DNA of 64,000 bases from Glossina fuscipes (GCF_014805625.2 NW_023998431.1:3149804-3213803), one strand, 5' to 3'; shown: positions 50,501 to 61,641, numbered from the stretch's first letter. The notes: generated from the sequence alone by a model not told the origin. Made by a program: numbers and translations.

Positions 50501-51160
50501 AAATCGGGTGATAACACTTGCTCGCATTGCTTCTTACATTATACTACGATCCAAAATAACGCCCAAAATTCTTGCCCAAAACTATGAAAAATTAAAACAG
50601 AACATTCCTCATTTTTTAATCGAAGATTCACAAAATAATTTTTTTAAAAAGGATTTTGTCTTTTAAACTTAAGCATTCACATCAACTCTTTTTTTGTACA
50701 CGTATACTTTTCTGCTGGATCAAGCGACTGAAGTAAGCACTACAAAAAAAGGACGAACACAATTCTGGTTACAAATTCATCAAACAATTTTAATTTTGAC
50801 CACCTACCGTATAACGGTAGATTGTGTGCTACAACAATAATATTATTTTTTATATTTCACTTTTTTCCGCGAATTTTTTGTTCTAGCACGAATCCCAAAA
50901 CAAATTATTTGATAATTCTAATATTTTTGACTCCGTTAGTGGCTTGGGCTACTACGGGAAATACCTACATTTTATGATTATATTTTTTCTTTATTCCGTC
51001 AAAATTCAACTTGAACGCAGCATTTCGTTATTTAATGTTTATTTTGTGTTAGACCGTTCAGTTCGTAACATGCAATGAATAATGTACATCAGTAAACTTT
51101 CTAAAAGATGAACCTTCAGTATAATTTGTAATGATGATCATTAATTGATTGCGAAATTGA
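47581..51160. other. Long AT-rich spacer with microsatellites
   Basis: It contains a (TTTA)n run near 47770-47791 and an AAC/AAT-rich tract at about 49738-49790. No gene or repeat terminus is recognised; short frames such as 48339-48617 and 49898-50122 have no known motif. Confidence 0.45.
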
Positions 51161-51164
51161 GTTT

Positions 51165-52010
51165 TATACCCAACACCGAAGGATGAGGGTTATATTCACT
51201 TTGTTAAAACGCTTGGAACGCCCAAAAGGAAGCATCAAAGACTCCACAAATTATATTATATATATTATATATATATTATATATTATATTCCCGATTCAAT
51301 CATGTCCGTCTGTCTGCTAGTCTGTGTTATGTCTGTTGCAAAAATTCGCCTGGCAGACATATTGGAAGTTCTTGCACGCAGGCCGGTGTAAATCGATCGA
51401 AGGATACGCCCACAGCACCACGTAAACTGGGAACAACCCTCTTTTTCAAAGGAATAAAAAATTGCTTTTCGCCCGTTACTCATAAATTGTAAACAAAAAA
51501 ATGTACAAAAATTAGAACGCATATTCTATGGACGAAGTTATAGTAAATGTGCAAAAATGGAAAACACTTGCCAATGCTGCCCCACACTATAGCGAATTAA
51601 AATTTAATTTTTTTGTTAATCCCTTTATAAGGGGCAGGGAAAAGCTTCGAAAACCCCATAAAGTATATAAATTCTTAGGCAGTTTCAAGTTTGACATGCA
51701 CCTCAACATGTCCGTCTATTCGTCTGTCCATCTATCTATCTGTCCGACTTTGTATTATTTATGGTACACATTCAACCGTTAGCAAATATGAAACACAACT
51801 ACTTTGCAAAAGAATTTGGAAACAACTTTCCAAGGACACGTCTTATTTACTACGCGACAAAAACTTTCATTTTGATAGTGGGAAAAATCAGCCTGCAGAG
51901 CAGCTCGTAGAGCATGGAAATTTCGTTTTTTTTACTTGCTCAGAACAACAGTGATGGGTATAAAAGATTCGGTTAAAGCCGAATATAATCTTCTTACATA
52001 TTATTTCTAA
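51165..52010 (+). repeat. Family A repeat, most complete copy
   Basis: The left terminus TTTTATACCCAACACCGAAG (51163) and the right terminus, the inverse GTGATGGGTATAAAAG (51953), bound about 800 bp. Two internal arrays, CATGTCCGTCTGTCTG (51301) and ACATGTCCGTCTATTCG (51708), sit at equivalent places in two related halves. Beyond the right terminus TTCGGTTAAAGCCGAA can fold. No open frame of protein length is present, so the element is non-coding. Confidence 0.65.
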
Positions 52011-52129
52011 TTTCAATCTAAATTTTTATATACTATAATTATGGACTCAATTGGAGTACAACAATTTCAACTTTTTTGAATAAAAATGGATTGTTTGGTT
52101 TTTTGCATATGTAATAATTAATCATATTG

Positions 52130-52330
52130 TGCATGAATGCTTTTTAGACGATTTTTTTACGCGAATCGGTTTAGCCGTGTATGCCCGTCTGCATATGTCT
52201 CTGTGGACGTACATTGTTGATGTTCTCCTGGTCCCAAACATTAAGACATAGACTTTAAATTTGGCAGTAACATTGCAATTTCTTGCACTTAGTTAGCAAA
52301 TAAATGTTACACCATGGTTCAGTTTCTTCA
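52130..52330 (+). repeat. Family A repeat fragment
   Basis: The blocks GCCCGTCTGCATATGTC, TTTAAATTTGGCAGTAACATTG and CAATTTCTTGCACTTAG match the middle of the family A body. Confidence 0.4.
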
Positions 52331-54059
52331 ATCTCAGACTGATGTGCAACGAACCCACACGCGGCAGCCATGTACACAAAGTCAATGAAATAATCACTCC
52401 CTTACGCACATATAGTGCGCTACAATCTCCGGATCATTTTCTTTTCGTTTGTATGAATTTTTATTCACCCATTCACCAACACATGTTCCGCAAATAGTCC
52501 TAATTCTGGGCGGCTTATGAAGCAATATCTTTCTCAAAGTGCCCAACTTAAGCATATGAAATCTAACGGTCAAATTCCGAATCTACTTTCTACACAGCTA
52601 ACCACTATTTCTCGTTAATGATATCACTTTTCTTTTACGTTCTTTCTTTCTTTCCAATGCACTATGCAAACTTGCACGCTTATATTTAATAATAATTAAA
52701 AAGCAAATGTTCTGCCAAACACAACAATAAAATTTAAATACAACATATAAAAAATCCTCAATAATAATAACAATACAGATAATCTTAGCGGAGACAAATT
52801 TTGTGGAAAGTGAAGACATTCACTAGCGTCAACAAATAAACCTAGGAATTTAATTTTAACCAATTATCTAAATTAATCGTCAATTTTATTAAGGCCCAAA
52901 CAATGAACCCTTTGAATAAGGGTGAATAAAGTCATTAAGATTTCGTGCTTTATTGGAGTATGCTCCAACATAACCCCAAAGCAAAAAAATCCAATAGCCT
53001 TATATCGCGTGATTTTTGTGCCATTTTTGGAGATTAAACGGTCGTTGAACTTTTCGCCTAATTATTTTCATACACGTACAAGTCCTTTAGAAATATCATA
53101 TGTGTTTCCTTTACATTAAAGAGGCATTTGCAGTCATTTAACCAGACATTGGCTTCATACCGCGTGCACGACATGTAGCTATGGATGCATTATTTGACTT
53201 ATTTAAAGAAAACCTATATCCTGTACAGCTATGTACGTCCCCTCTGCCAGGCCGATGGTGGAGATTATTTCGGGGGCTTCTGATCCTCGTAGGACCAGAA
53301 ATAAAAGAGGGAAAGTAATGAAAGAAGAAGTAATAAAAGCTTCTGGTAGGACTTTGCATTATATGATCTGAGACTCGGCATGGGATAAAATCTGCAGAAA
53401 TGAGGAACTAGTCAATACAATGCATATGAATATTGTATTCTCACTGGGTGGAAAAAGACTATCCCGATCAGTTTCGTTTAATAAGGAAAACGATATCGTT
53501 TGGAAAAATGTGAGTAAAGCTCAAACCGAGTTCACACAACAATAGCAAAGTAGAGAAAGGTGAAAATGGGTTTCCACCAAAATGCTATAGCAGAAAGCAG
53601 AGTAGCCTCTGGTAAGACTAGTAGAGCCAAATACGGCTTACACCCCAATCAGTCAGTATCGGTCAAAATTCAACATGGATAAAACAGTCAAAGATTTAAG
53701 TAGAGTTACCCAAGCACCATCCAATTGCAGAAAATATAATGCAACCGAGTTAACTGATATAAGCACGATAAACAGTTTTAATAATAGTAACATTAAGTTT
53801 TCTTTTAAATTCAGTCATCAATGTGTTTTCGTGCTAGCATTACTCTTTTTTCTTCTTTAGAAGGATTTTTAAATCATTTTCCAATACCATTTCTGTTATT
53901 AAGCGCCACATTACTTCTACCTGCCGTCTCTGCACGCACCGAGTGTTTCATTTTCGTACCTCCTCCAGCTTCGGATTCTCCGGTTCTTCCAATTTTTTTT
54001 CGATTTATATTCGACTGTTTTCGTCCGGAAAGTACTCCACCTCTTTAAGATGCCTTTTA
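52331..54059. other. Spacer, possible retroelement debris
   Basis: Some stretches (53140-53360, 53480-53660) have less A/T-biased composition and read as broken coding sequence, for example PLCQADGGDYFGG interrupted by stops. I could not assign a family. No intact gene is present. Confidence 0.25.
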
Positions 54060-54269
54060 ATACTTTTCAATATTGTGTTGTTAGCATTTTGTTGACCGCA
54101 AACATGAAGGTGGTGTTTCAACTGTAAGGAAGCGTTCTTGCTTTCTTACTAAGAACGAATCCGTCCGCCCCAAGGTACTCACCGTCCGCAACCAGTCAGT
54201 CCGATCTGTCCGTGCACGTTCGTTTGGGTTAATAAAAACATGCACAACCTCCTCCACCATAAGCATAAG

Positions 54270-54560
54270 TAGAAGACAATATGTATAAAAGCGTCAGATC
54301 AAAACTATGTATAAAAGCATAAATATAAGAAACTATGCACAAAGCCTTAGAACCCAACCGGCATGAAAGCACATATATAAGAAATTCTGTACAAACCTGT
54401 ATAAAACCTGCATAAAAGCATGAATACAAGAAATTATGTTCAAACCTGTACAAAAGCACGAATACAAGAAATTATGTTCAAACCGATATAAAAGTATAAA
54501 TATAAGAAATTATGTACAAAGCCTTAGAACCCAACCTGTATAAAAACATAAGTATGAGAA
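54270..54560. repeat. Imperfect 38-52 bp tandem repeats in the LTR
   Basis: The motif ATAAGAAATTATGTACAAA, with small changes, recurs at 54325, 54377, 54426, 54464 and 54502. These lie in the predicted U3. Confidence 0.75.
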
Positions 54561-54669
54561 CACGCCGAGAGCACCCGACTTATACAAATCAGTAAGATCG
54601 GATCGGTACGAAATCAGTAGGATACATGTACACTCATAAGAGCACAAACATACACAGAAGCTACAGGAG

Positions 54670-55080
54670 CATTGCACAAATGTATAGCACCGTTAGGGCA
54701 CATGAAATCTCCAGACAACGTATCGCACCGTTAGGGCAAACAAAACACACAGAAATGAGCGTAGGTAGGAAAATAAGGAATAAGTATGTACATGCAAAAC
54801 GAATAGACTTTAGCAAAAGTCTCTATGCCGTAAAATGTATAAACACATTGCACAGAGAGTATAGTAATGTTAGAGCATATGCAATCTTCAAAGCGGGTAG
54901 GTCAAACAAAGCGCACAGAAATGAACGTAGGTAGGAAAATAAGGTAATCATATACAAGCATGCAAAATGCATAGACTTTAGCACTACACAAACGTCACTA
55001 TGCTGTAAAAAGCAAAGGGTATAAACTGCAGAAACATCGCATAGCACCGTTAGGTCAGATGAGACAATAGAATACGCACA
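54670..55080. repeat. Longer degenerate tandem repeats in the LTR
   Basis: The words GCACCGTTAGGGC, ACGTAGGTAGGAAAATAAGG and GCATAGACTTTAGCA, with small changes, recur with a period of roughly 170-190 bp in the predicted U3. Confidence 0.6.
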
Positions 55081-55310
55081 CAAATAGGAAATGCATATAG
55101 TAATTCAGTAGAAAATCTGGACAACAGATGATCATACAAAGCATACAGGAATGAACACTCAGGTACAAAACGACATAACACATATGAACATATGAGGTTG
55201 TGACAGCAACCAACCTCAGTTAAGCACATGTATAAGTAGAATACCACAACACACGTAAATGCATGCAACCGAGGACATGTTGGAACGGAACAAACGAGCC
55301 AGACCCCAGC

Positions 55311-55345
55311 TATAAAAGAGCAGCTCATCACACAGAATCTTTCAA
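55311..55345 (+). promoter_or_regulatory. LTR core promoter (TATA box and likely start)
   Basis: TATAAAAG at 55311-55318 is followed 20-30 bases on by TCATCACACAG, a plausible initiator. Its place between U3 repeats and the AATAAA signal fits an LTR promoter. Confidence 0.5.
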
Positions 55346-55428
55346 TTTGGTGCCATAGCTGCCTAAGGTAAGTGCTCGCGGACAATTTAACAAATCGACT
55401 TCTATAAAGAGTTTTGACTTTACGGATA

Positions 55429-55526
55429 GGGGGTGACAGGTGTGGTTTCGCGTCATCTCTGAATGACTAATAGGGCTACCGACCACCACGGATAGGGGAT
55501 GACAGGTGTAGCTTCGCCGTCATCCC
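55429..55526 (+). other. Duplicated hairpin in the predicted LTR R region
   Basis: Two 66-bp-spaced copies each fold. In the second (55496-55526) GGGATGAC pairs exactly with GTCATCCC, continued by GGTG with CGCC around a six-base loop and one bulged A. The first (55429-55460) keeps the stem with G-U pairs. Both would lie in the element's RNA leader. Confidence 0.65.
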
Positions 55527-55805
55527 TGAAGGACCAAGGAACATTGTTTTTTTAATTATTAGACTTACATACAAATAAGCAGCTCGAGACAAACCGTGGG
55601 CATAGAGAACCAAGGCAGCTATGACACCTGCAACGCATCTGGTCTTTTCTTGTAGTGTCCCGCGACATTGAAAACAAAACGAAAAAAAAGCAAGCTCTAA
55701 CTTCGTGCGTGGAAAACAAAACGGTAATAGCGCGACAAGTCGGGTCACTTCGCTGGTTCCTGTCCTAGCCAGCCTCTACACAACGCTGTACCCCGTTTAA
55801 AATTC

Positions 55806-55811
55806 AATAAA
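55806..55811 (+). terminator. LTR polyadenylation signal
   Basis: AATAAA sits about 115 bases before the LTR end, where an R/U5 boundary signal is expected. Confidence 0.55.
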
Positions 55812-56745
55812 AGGAAATTGTAAACCATTCCTCCCGAAGGAGCAGAATATTTCATTCTACATAAATTTTCTTGCAACGAACCTCGGATTGACTGAGTTCC
55901 ACCCCGGCCAAGAAGACTCGTTACACAACCTTTGCAGCATTATTGAAAGTTCTTGCGCGCAGACTGCTATTGAAAATGGGATACCCATCTTCAGGGTTTC
56001 TTAATTTTATAAAGCATTTAATTTCAATTTCGCATCGTCTTTGGATGAATTTTTTATATCATCACTACCGACGCCAACGTTCGACATATTTATTAATCGC
56101 CGCAGTTACGTTGTCATTGCTGTCAACAGTGGCCGTAGACTCGTCAACAGGCTCTGTGACGGATGATGCCGATAGAATAGCAGCTAATTGTTACTCGTCA
56201 TCTGAGGCACGAATTATAACCCATGTATTTCGTTCAACACGTTCATTTCATTATCCTAAAGTTTGACTTTTTCATCTGCATTTATTTACTTGTTGCTAAT
56301 AAATTAATTTTTTATCATCTACTCTTACACCCACCATCGCAGGACAATGGTATCCTCATTTTGTCAAAGTACTTGCAAAACCCGCAAGGAAGTTTCAAAA
56401 AGCTCATTAGTTGGGTACATTCTCAATCAGTATCAAACATTTTATGTCATGGCATCTCGGTCTTTCCGTCTCTGCAGATTTTTGTGGTGAACGTTTTTCT
56501 ATTCACAACAATTCAAATATCGGCCTGAATTTGGCAACAACTGCGAAAGTTCTTCAGCATAGGTTGGCGTAGAAATTGATGAAATCGCTCAAAGGACACG
56601 ACCACAATACAACTTGAACTGAGAAGAATCCTTGTGTTGTCAAAACCCGGAACATTGAGTTTTTTGGTCGATACTCATATTGTCCAGGGCTGATACAATA
56701 ACTGTAGTAAAACGGAAAAAAATCGACCACTTCGCCCAATGTTAT

Positions 56746-58327
56746 ATATTATCCAAATTTTGTTTTTATGTTTCTTAAAGGCAAAGAAGATTTTACCTAT
56801 TTGCACCGTAGTTTTCTTTTTTATGTAATGTTATGTTTTCATCTTACTTAGCCTTTTATTTTTAATAGAGAACAAACATTTTTAATCTAGAACAAACTTT
56901 TACGTAACGTTGATTATTTTCTTCAAGATAAATTTTTGATAAATGCGAAAACTAAAGCAATGCAGAAATTTAGGCTCGTATCCATCTATCAGTTGTCATT
57001 TTCAAAAAAATGCATATATACTTCCTATTTAAGGAAAGTATTCGCACCACAAGTTACGTATCGCGGAATATATAGTGCAGGACATTTGAATTAATCAATG
57101 CACAAGTCTAACAAATTATTGTTACTAATTTGTACTGCATGTAAGAGTTCTTCTCGTTAGCGCGCTTGTTCGATGCATAAATTAATTAATTAATTAAGGA
57201 TTGCTAAGGTAATCTATTATAGTAATAGCCTAGCAGAGCAGCCATTCGCTTGTTTATATATTGGGAATAGTTAGTTATCAGTTTCAATGCGTATTAACTT
57301 TTCGTGAACAAATTAAAGTTATAATTCGGTTTTAATTTAAATGGACTTTAATTAAGTTTTGGCAGAACTTTAATTTTTTCATGTAATACTGCTTTCAAAA
57401 AGGGAATTAGAAAACATTTAAGCAAGGGAAGCCAAGTCAACTCAAGTTCTATTGATACTTATTCCAAGTTTCTACCACAAACTGAATCATAGCAAACGGA
57501 TATGTAATTAAAAGCCTATTTCTGACAATTTAACTTACTCCTATGTTAAAGCACTACGTCGAGAAAAATATATACGCAGAGTCAATCGTTCTATACTTTT
57601 TCCTTTTTTTGCTTTATATTGTGCTCTATGGAAAAAAAAAAAATTGCAACAACGCTCAAAGTAAATTTCAACGACAACTTAAGCAATTTGTCTATATATT
57701 ATAATATAATATTTTTTGTAATTTTTCAACTTTTATTTCAAATTTATTTTTTAGATTTATCAACTAATTTGCTTGCTTTCGCTAGCGCGGGCATATTATG
57801 ACATTTGCGGAAAATGGCAACAACGAAACTACAATTCATAGTTGCAAAAATGAGCATTTAATTTTAACATAGCATACAAATATGCCACCTACGCAAAGTT
57901 GATAAAAATATATTGTAAAAGTTTTAGAGATTTTCGATGTCTTGGGTCAGATATAGACGAGAAACTTAAATGACTTAAAGACAAACATTCTAATGAGAGT
58001 TATAATTTAATGCGATTTTTTGCTCCTTTCGCTATTTTTTTTTTCTACTCCACATTTTCTACAACTAAAAAGGCCTATATAAATATATTCCATTACTAAT
58101 CAGCTGATATTTATTTATTTACTTAGAGACGCCGCAAAAACAAAATGCGATTTTATTTAAACCTTTGGCAAATGTTAAAAGAAAAACGATGCGCCTTATT
58201 TAAATAATACATCAAGAACAAATATTTTTAAAAACAATTTCAATGGCTTAATTTATAAAAGCGACTAATTGAGTGGGTACAAAAAGTTATTAAACGCCAT
58301 TGTCGGCGGTTGTTTAGTAGGCTTACA
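56746..58327. other. Upstream region of the SPRING-like gene
   Basis: AT-rich, with no repeat of family A or B after 56745. A CAGCTG E-box in AATCAGCTGAT lies at 58101-58106, 222 bp before the ATG. CAGCTG E-boxes are a known fly core-promoter element, but its use here is only inferred. No gene is seen. Confidence 0.35.
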
Positions 58328-59059
58328 ATGTGGCCAGCAGCATTAACACGCCTATTAAAGAGAAGACTTGTTTACATCGTATTTATTTCATTGATTTTCA
58401 CCTATTTATTAGTGAAGTTAGTTAATCAAGTAAGTAAGAGTAAAGTATATACGCCTTTCTTAATTTTTTTTTGTTTCTTTGTGGTGTCTTTTTTTTTCTC
58501 TTTCAAGAAACATCATTTGCGCCTATTAAAAATCAAAGACTTTAGTGTTCATCGTACCAAACCATTAATATGGCGTACTTTACAAGAACATTTGCTGACC
58601 GATGAACCTTCTAATCGTACAAATCCTCCAGACATTACTTGCCGTAACTCTCTGCAAGGCAAAGAATTGTTGGTGGATGATCGGGGTTTTGTTTGTAATC
58701 GTGAACATATCTTACAGAATGGTTGTTGCAACGTCGAATTACCGGAAACTCTTTATTACACATGTGAAACATGTAACAATAGTTCCCACTGCTGTAGCAT
58801 CTACGAATATTGCGTATCATGTTGTTTGCATCCGGAAAAACGTCCATTGCTTGAGTTAGCATTGCAAGCCGTTAATGGTCGACAATTAACGGTTTTTGCT
58901 CAAGTATTAGACCAATTTGAATTATGTTTGGTTAAATGCCGCACTAATTCGCATTCAGTGGAACATGAGAATCGTTATCGCGACGGTAAAGTGCAATATT
59001 GTTACGGCCCCACTGAAGCCCACGAATCTCAAAAAGAAGTATTGGGTATTCCAGCATAA
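58328..59059 (+). CDS. SPRING: SPRING (C12orf49)-like SREBP-regulating membrane protein
   Basis: Two exons, 58328-58429 and 58508-59059, give 217 residues (human about 205). The 78-bp intron (58430 GTAAGT to 58507 CAAG) is a multiple of three with no stop, so an unspliced frame looks continuous. The start is the ATG of [14 protein letters not shown]; the longer frame begins at a TTG. A basic N-terminus and one transmembrane helix (residues 14-32) make a type II Golgi protein. The lumenal part holds 14 Cys, including the dense CNNSSHCC...[10 protein letters not shown] block typical of the family, and ends near [10 protein letters not shown]. In mammals SPRING supports site-1 protease maturation and SREBP activation; flies use SREBP for lipid balance. 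That role is by family only. It converges on the asparaginase pair 190 bp away. AATAAA at 59189 is a likely poly(A) signal. Confidence 0.9.
   Translation: MWPAALTRLLKRRLVYIVFISLIFTYLLVKLVNQVSKSKVYTPFLIFFCFFVVSFFFSFKKHHLRLLKIKDFSVHRTKPLIWRTLQEHLLTDEPSNRTNPPDITCRNSLQGKELLVDDRGFVCNREHILQNGCCNVELPETLYYTCETCNNSSHCCSIYEYCVSCCLHPEKRPLLELALQAVNGRQLTVFAQVLDQFELCLVKCRTNSHSVEHENRYRDGKVQYCYGPTEAHESQKEVLGIPA
58430..58507 (+). other. 78-bp in-frame, stop-free intron of SPRING
   Basis: It begins GTAAGTAAGAG after codon 34 (phase 0) and ends with a T-rich tract and CAAG. Read through, it would insert 26 Val/Phe-rich residues after the signal anchor, which no SPRING protein is known to have. Confidence 0.8.
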
Positions 59060-59249
59060 ATAAACGGCCCCAATTAGCGGTTTGTAAAACATAATTTAAG
59101 GTGGTTTTTTGCTTTCCTGCATTAGTGATATCTTCTATACAAAAAACGAGGATTTTAAAGCCTCATAAAATATTACTCCTAAGTTTAAAATAAAAGCATT
59201 GTGAAATATATTTTTATAAAATAAATAAATAATAGTTAAGAAATATTTT

Positions 59250-60359
59250 TTATAGTGGTTCCTTAAACGTTTTGTCGTGATCGACGCCATAACATATCTC
59301 GCTATTTTTAACGTAAGCCCAAGCCATTCGACGTGTAGTCCAATAAACGCCCACTTGCCCGTTTGAACCAATAGTTATCGCTCCTCCCGTGCCAAGCAAA
59401 CGCTTTGTCATTTCTTTGCAGGCTTCTTCAGTGGCCGCTTGCGCCGTTTTGCATTCATAATGTATTTTCGCCATGATTTTTTGGGCCAAATTAAAACGCA
59501 TTATAGTTTCACCATGGCCAGTTGCAGAGACACCACCGACTAGGTTATCAGCATAAGTGCCGCAACCCAATAAAGACGAATCACCTATTCGCCCTAACAT
59601 TTTACCAGTAATTCCTCCAGTGGAGGTAGCCGCTGCTATGTTTCCTTCAATGTCTATAGCAACCGCACCTACCGTACCCGAACCTTCGGGTGGATCTTTC
59701 TTTATGGATCCAACATCTATTTCGCTGGGCGTAAAAGCCATATCCGAACATCTAACATGGCGTTCTTGATGCTTTTGCCAAGTCATTTGAGCACTTTCAG
59801 TGACCAAGGAATTCTCTGAAATATTTTTATAAAACAGCTTTTAAGTAATTAAGATGTCTCCTCCTTTCTTACCGGCTAATTGTTCATATCCTTGATTGAA
59901 AGCAAATTTTTGGGCGGCTTCGCCAGCCAAAAATACGTGCCTGGTTTTATGCATAATGCAACGAGCTACTGAGACGGGATGAATAATATCATGTAAAAGA
60001 GCTACACAACCCGCTCGCAATTCGCTACCGTCCATAATGCTGGCCTCCACCTCGACCTTACCCGCTACATTTAAACAGGAACCGTAGCCGGCATTAAAAC
60101 TCTCGTCGCATTCCATGATTCGAACGGCAGCCTCAACTGCATCCAACGCACTACTTTTAGATATGTCTTTAGTTACTAACAAATGCTTTACAGCCACACG
60201 GAGTGCTTGTTTCATACCGTCCACTTTCTTTGGAGCTAGTGTATCACTAATACCCCCGGCCCCGCCATGCACCAGTAAAATTGGTTTTATTGCCAATTTA
60301 CCAGCCATCGATAAATTTCTCTTTAATAAATAGCGATATCCTAACGTGTAAGCAGTCAT
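59250..60359 (-). CDS. ASRGL1: Isoaspartyl peptidase/L-asparaginase, paralogue A (ASRGL1-like)
   Basis: Exons 60359-59873 and 59815-59250 flank a 57-bp phase 1 intron (GTAAGA to TTTCAG) and give 350 residues. The family is an N-terminal-nucleophile hydrolase that cuts itself before a Thr, then hydrolyses asparagine and isoaspartyl peptides. Visible landmarks: LLVHGGAGG near the start (oxyanion Gly), NAGYGSCLN, IMDG, then GTVGAVA with catalytic Thr210, TSTGG, GRIGDSSL (substrate Arg and Asp) and GHGE. All key positions are kept; the usual GRIGDSP has Ser for Pro. The start could be the second Met (60308), which matches the family N-terminus; the 17 extra residues might act in targeting. It is followed head-to-tail by paralogue B 195 bp upstream. 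An AACAGCTGAT E-box lies at 60411-60420, about 52 bp before the ATG. Confidence 0.9.
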
Positions 60360-60554
60360 TTATGGAAAATATAAACTTTAATTTTCATTTTTCCCATCTG
60401 TACGCCTTCGAACAGCTGATTACCTTGGTTTTGTGTCTTTCTATGCCCTGTTTTCATTTTGAGGGTGCATTGTTTGGTTAAAAGAAACATAATGGACCTG
60501 TCATAAAATCAATATATTTTTATAAAGAAATATTAAAAAAAGCTATAATCTTTT
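60360..60554. promoter_or_regulatory. 195-bp gap between asparaginase paralogues
   Basis: It must hold the 3' end of paralogue B and the promoter of paralogue A. It includes the CAGCTG motif at 60412-60417. No TATA box is obvious. Each copy probably has its own promoter, although read-through is possible. Confidence 0.35.
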
Positions 60555-61641
60555 TTATAATTGCTCTTTAAACTGTTTGCCGTGATCAATGCCATAGAAT
60601 ATTTCGCCATTTTTAACATAAGCCCAACCCATTCTATGTGAAGTCCAATATATTCCTAACCGGCCATGCGCGTCGATTGTTATCGCCCCTCCTGTGCCAG
60701 TCAAACGTTCCGTCATTTCTTTGCAAGCCTCCTCAGTGGCTATTTGTGCGGTCTTTCCTTCGTAACGTATTTTAGACATAATTTTTTGTGCCAAATTGAA
60801 ACGCATTATAGTTTCTCCATGACCGGTTGTAGAAACACCGCCTTGCAAATTATCGGCGTATGTGCCACAACCCAAAAGAGGAGTGTCACCGATACGACCA
60901 GATACTTTGCCAGTAATACCACCGGTAGAAGTAGCCGCTGCTATATTACCGTTGCAATCAATAGCTACCGCACCAACCGTACCTGGCTCTTGTTCACCGC
61001 TATCTTGCTTGACATCCAGCTCAGTGCGGGCGAAAGTGGTATCCAAGCCGCTGGCTTGGCGTTCTTTAAATTCTTCCAAGGCCAAACGAGCATCTTCAGT
61101 GATTAAGGAATTCTCTGAAAATTTTGATCTTAAAATAAAACCTTCAAATTATTTTATAGTTACTTTCACGAATACCTGGCAATTGTTCAAAACCATGTTC
61201 TAAAGCAAATTTTTGTGCTGCCTCTCCTCCTAAAAACGTATGTTTTGTATTTTGCATAACGCAGCGCGCAACAGATATGGGATGCATAATATCGTGCAAT
61301 AGGGTTACACAACCTGCCTTTAATTCACTACCCTCCATAATACTAGCTTCCACTTCCGCTTTGCCCTCGAAGTTTAAACAGGCACCGTAACCAGCATTAA
61401 AATTTCCATCACTTTCCATGACTCCTACAGCAGCTTCTACTGCATCTAAAGCGCTGCCTTCACTTAGATCATTATTAGGTATTAAATGCTTAATACCGAC
61501 ACGTAAAGCTTGTTTCATACCAGTGAGTTTTCCCGGGCATCGAGCATCGGTTATGTTACCAGCACCACCGTGCACAAGCAAAATTGGCTCCATCGGCGTT
61601 GAAACTGTTCCGCTTATCAAGTGCCGATATACTCCGTACAA
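60555..61641 (-). CDS. ASRGL1: Isoaspartyl peptidase/L-asparaginase, paralogue B (ASRGL1-like)
   Basis: Exons 61641-61176 and 61114-60555 flank a 61-bp phase 1 intron at the same codon as in paralogue A. The product is 341 residues. It keeps LLVHGGAGN, NAGYGACLN, IMEG, the cleavage/nucleophile site GTVGAVA (Thr201), TSTGG, GRIGDTPL and GHGE, so it should be an active Ntn hydrolase. After the Thr the two paralogues look roughly 80 percent identical by eye, while the linker before it (LALEEFKERQ...SGEQEP) differs in sequence and length. That linker is the part removed or exposed on autocleavage. An alternative start at residue 17 (MEPILLVHGG) fits the family better. The shared intron and order show a tandem duplication within flies. 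Confidence 0.9.

Larger units (their letters stand above)
54123..55925 (+). mobile_element. Solo long terminal repeat, 1803 bp
   Basis: The ends are TGTAAG and GTTACA, giving the short inverted TGTAA/TTACA of LTR elements. CAAC flanks both sides (54119-54122 and 55926-55929) as a 4-bp target duplication. Internal signals are in the order expected of an LTR: TATAAAAG at 55311, a likely start near 55340, AATAAA at 55806 and a GA/T-rich end. So U3 is about 1.2 kb, R about 0.5 kb and U5 about 0.1 kb. No gag, pol or second LTR lies on either side, so it probably arose by LTR-LTR recombination. A 4-bp duplication points to the Ty3/gypsy group, which is an inference. The short frames inside are not genes. 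Confidence 0.75.
54060..56345 (+). repeat. Family A repeat interrupted by a solo LTR
   Basis: Left of the LTR is TTGACCGCAAACATGAAGG and right of it TTTGCAGCATTATTGAAAG then TTCTTGCGCGCAGAC. Joined, they follow the family A order seen on the minus strand at 31930-32010. A further family A segment runs at 56330-56740 (GACAATGGTATCCTCATTTTG, GAAAGTTCTTCAGCATAGG). Confidence 0.55.

Noticed and set aside
58310..58327. Upstream start for SPRING giving six more residues
   Set aside because: That frame begins at TTG; the ATG at 58328 gives the expected short basic N-terminus before the membrane helix.
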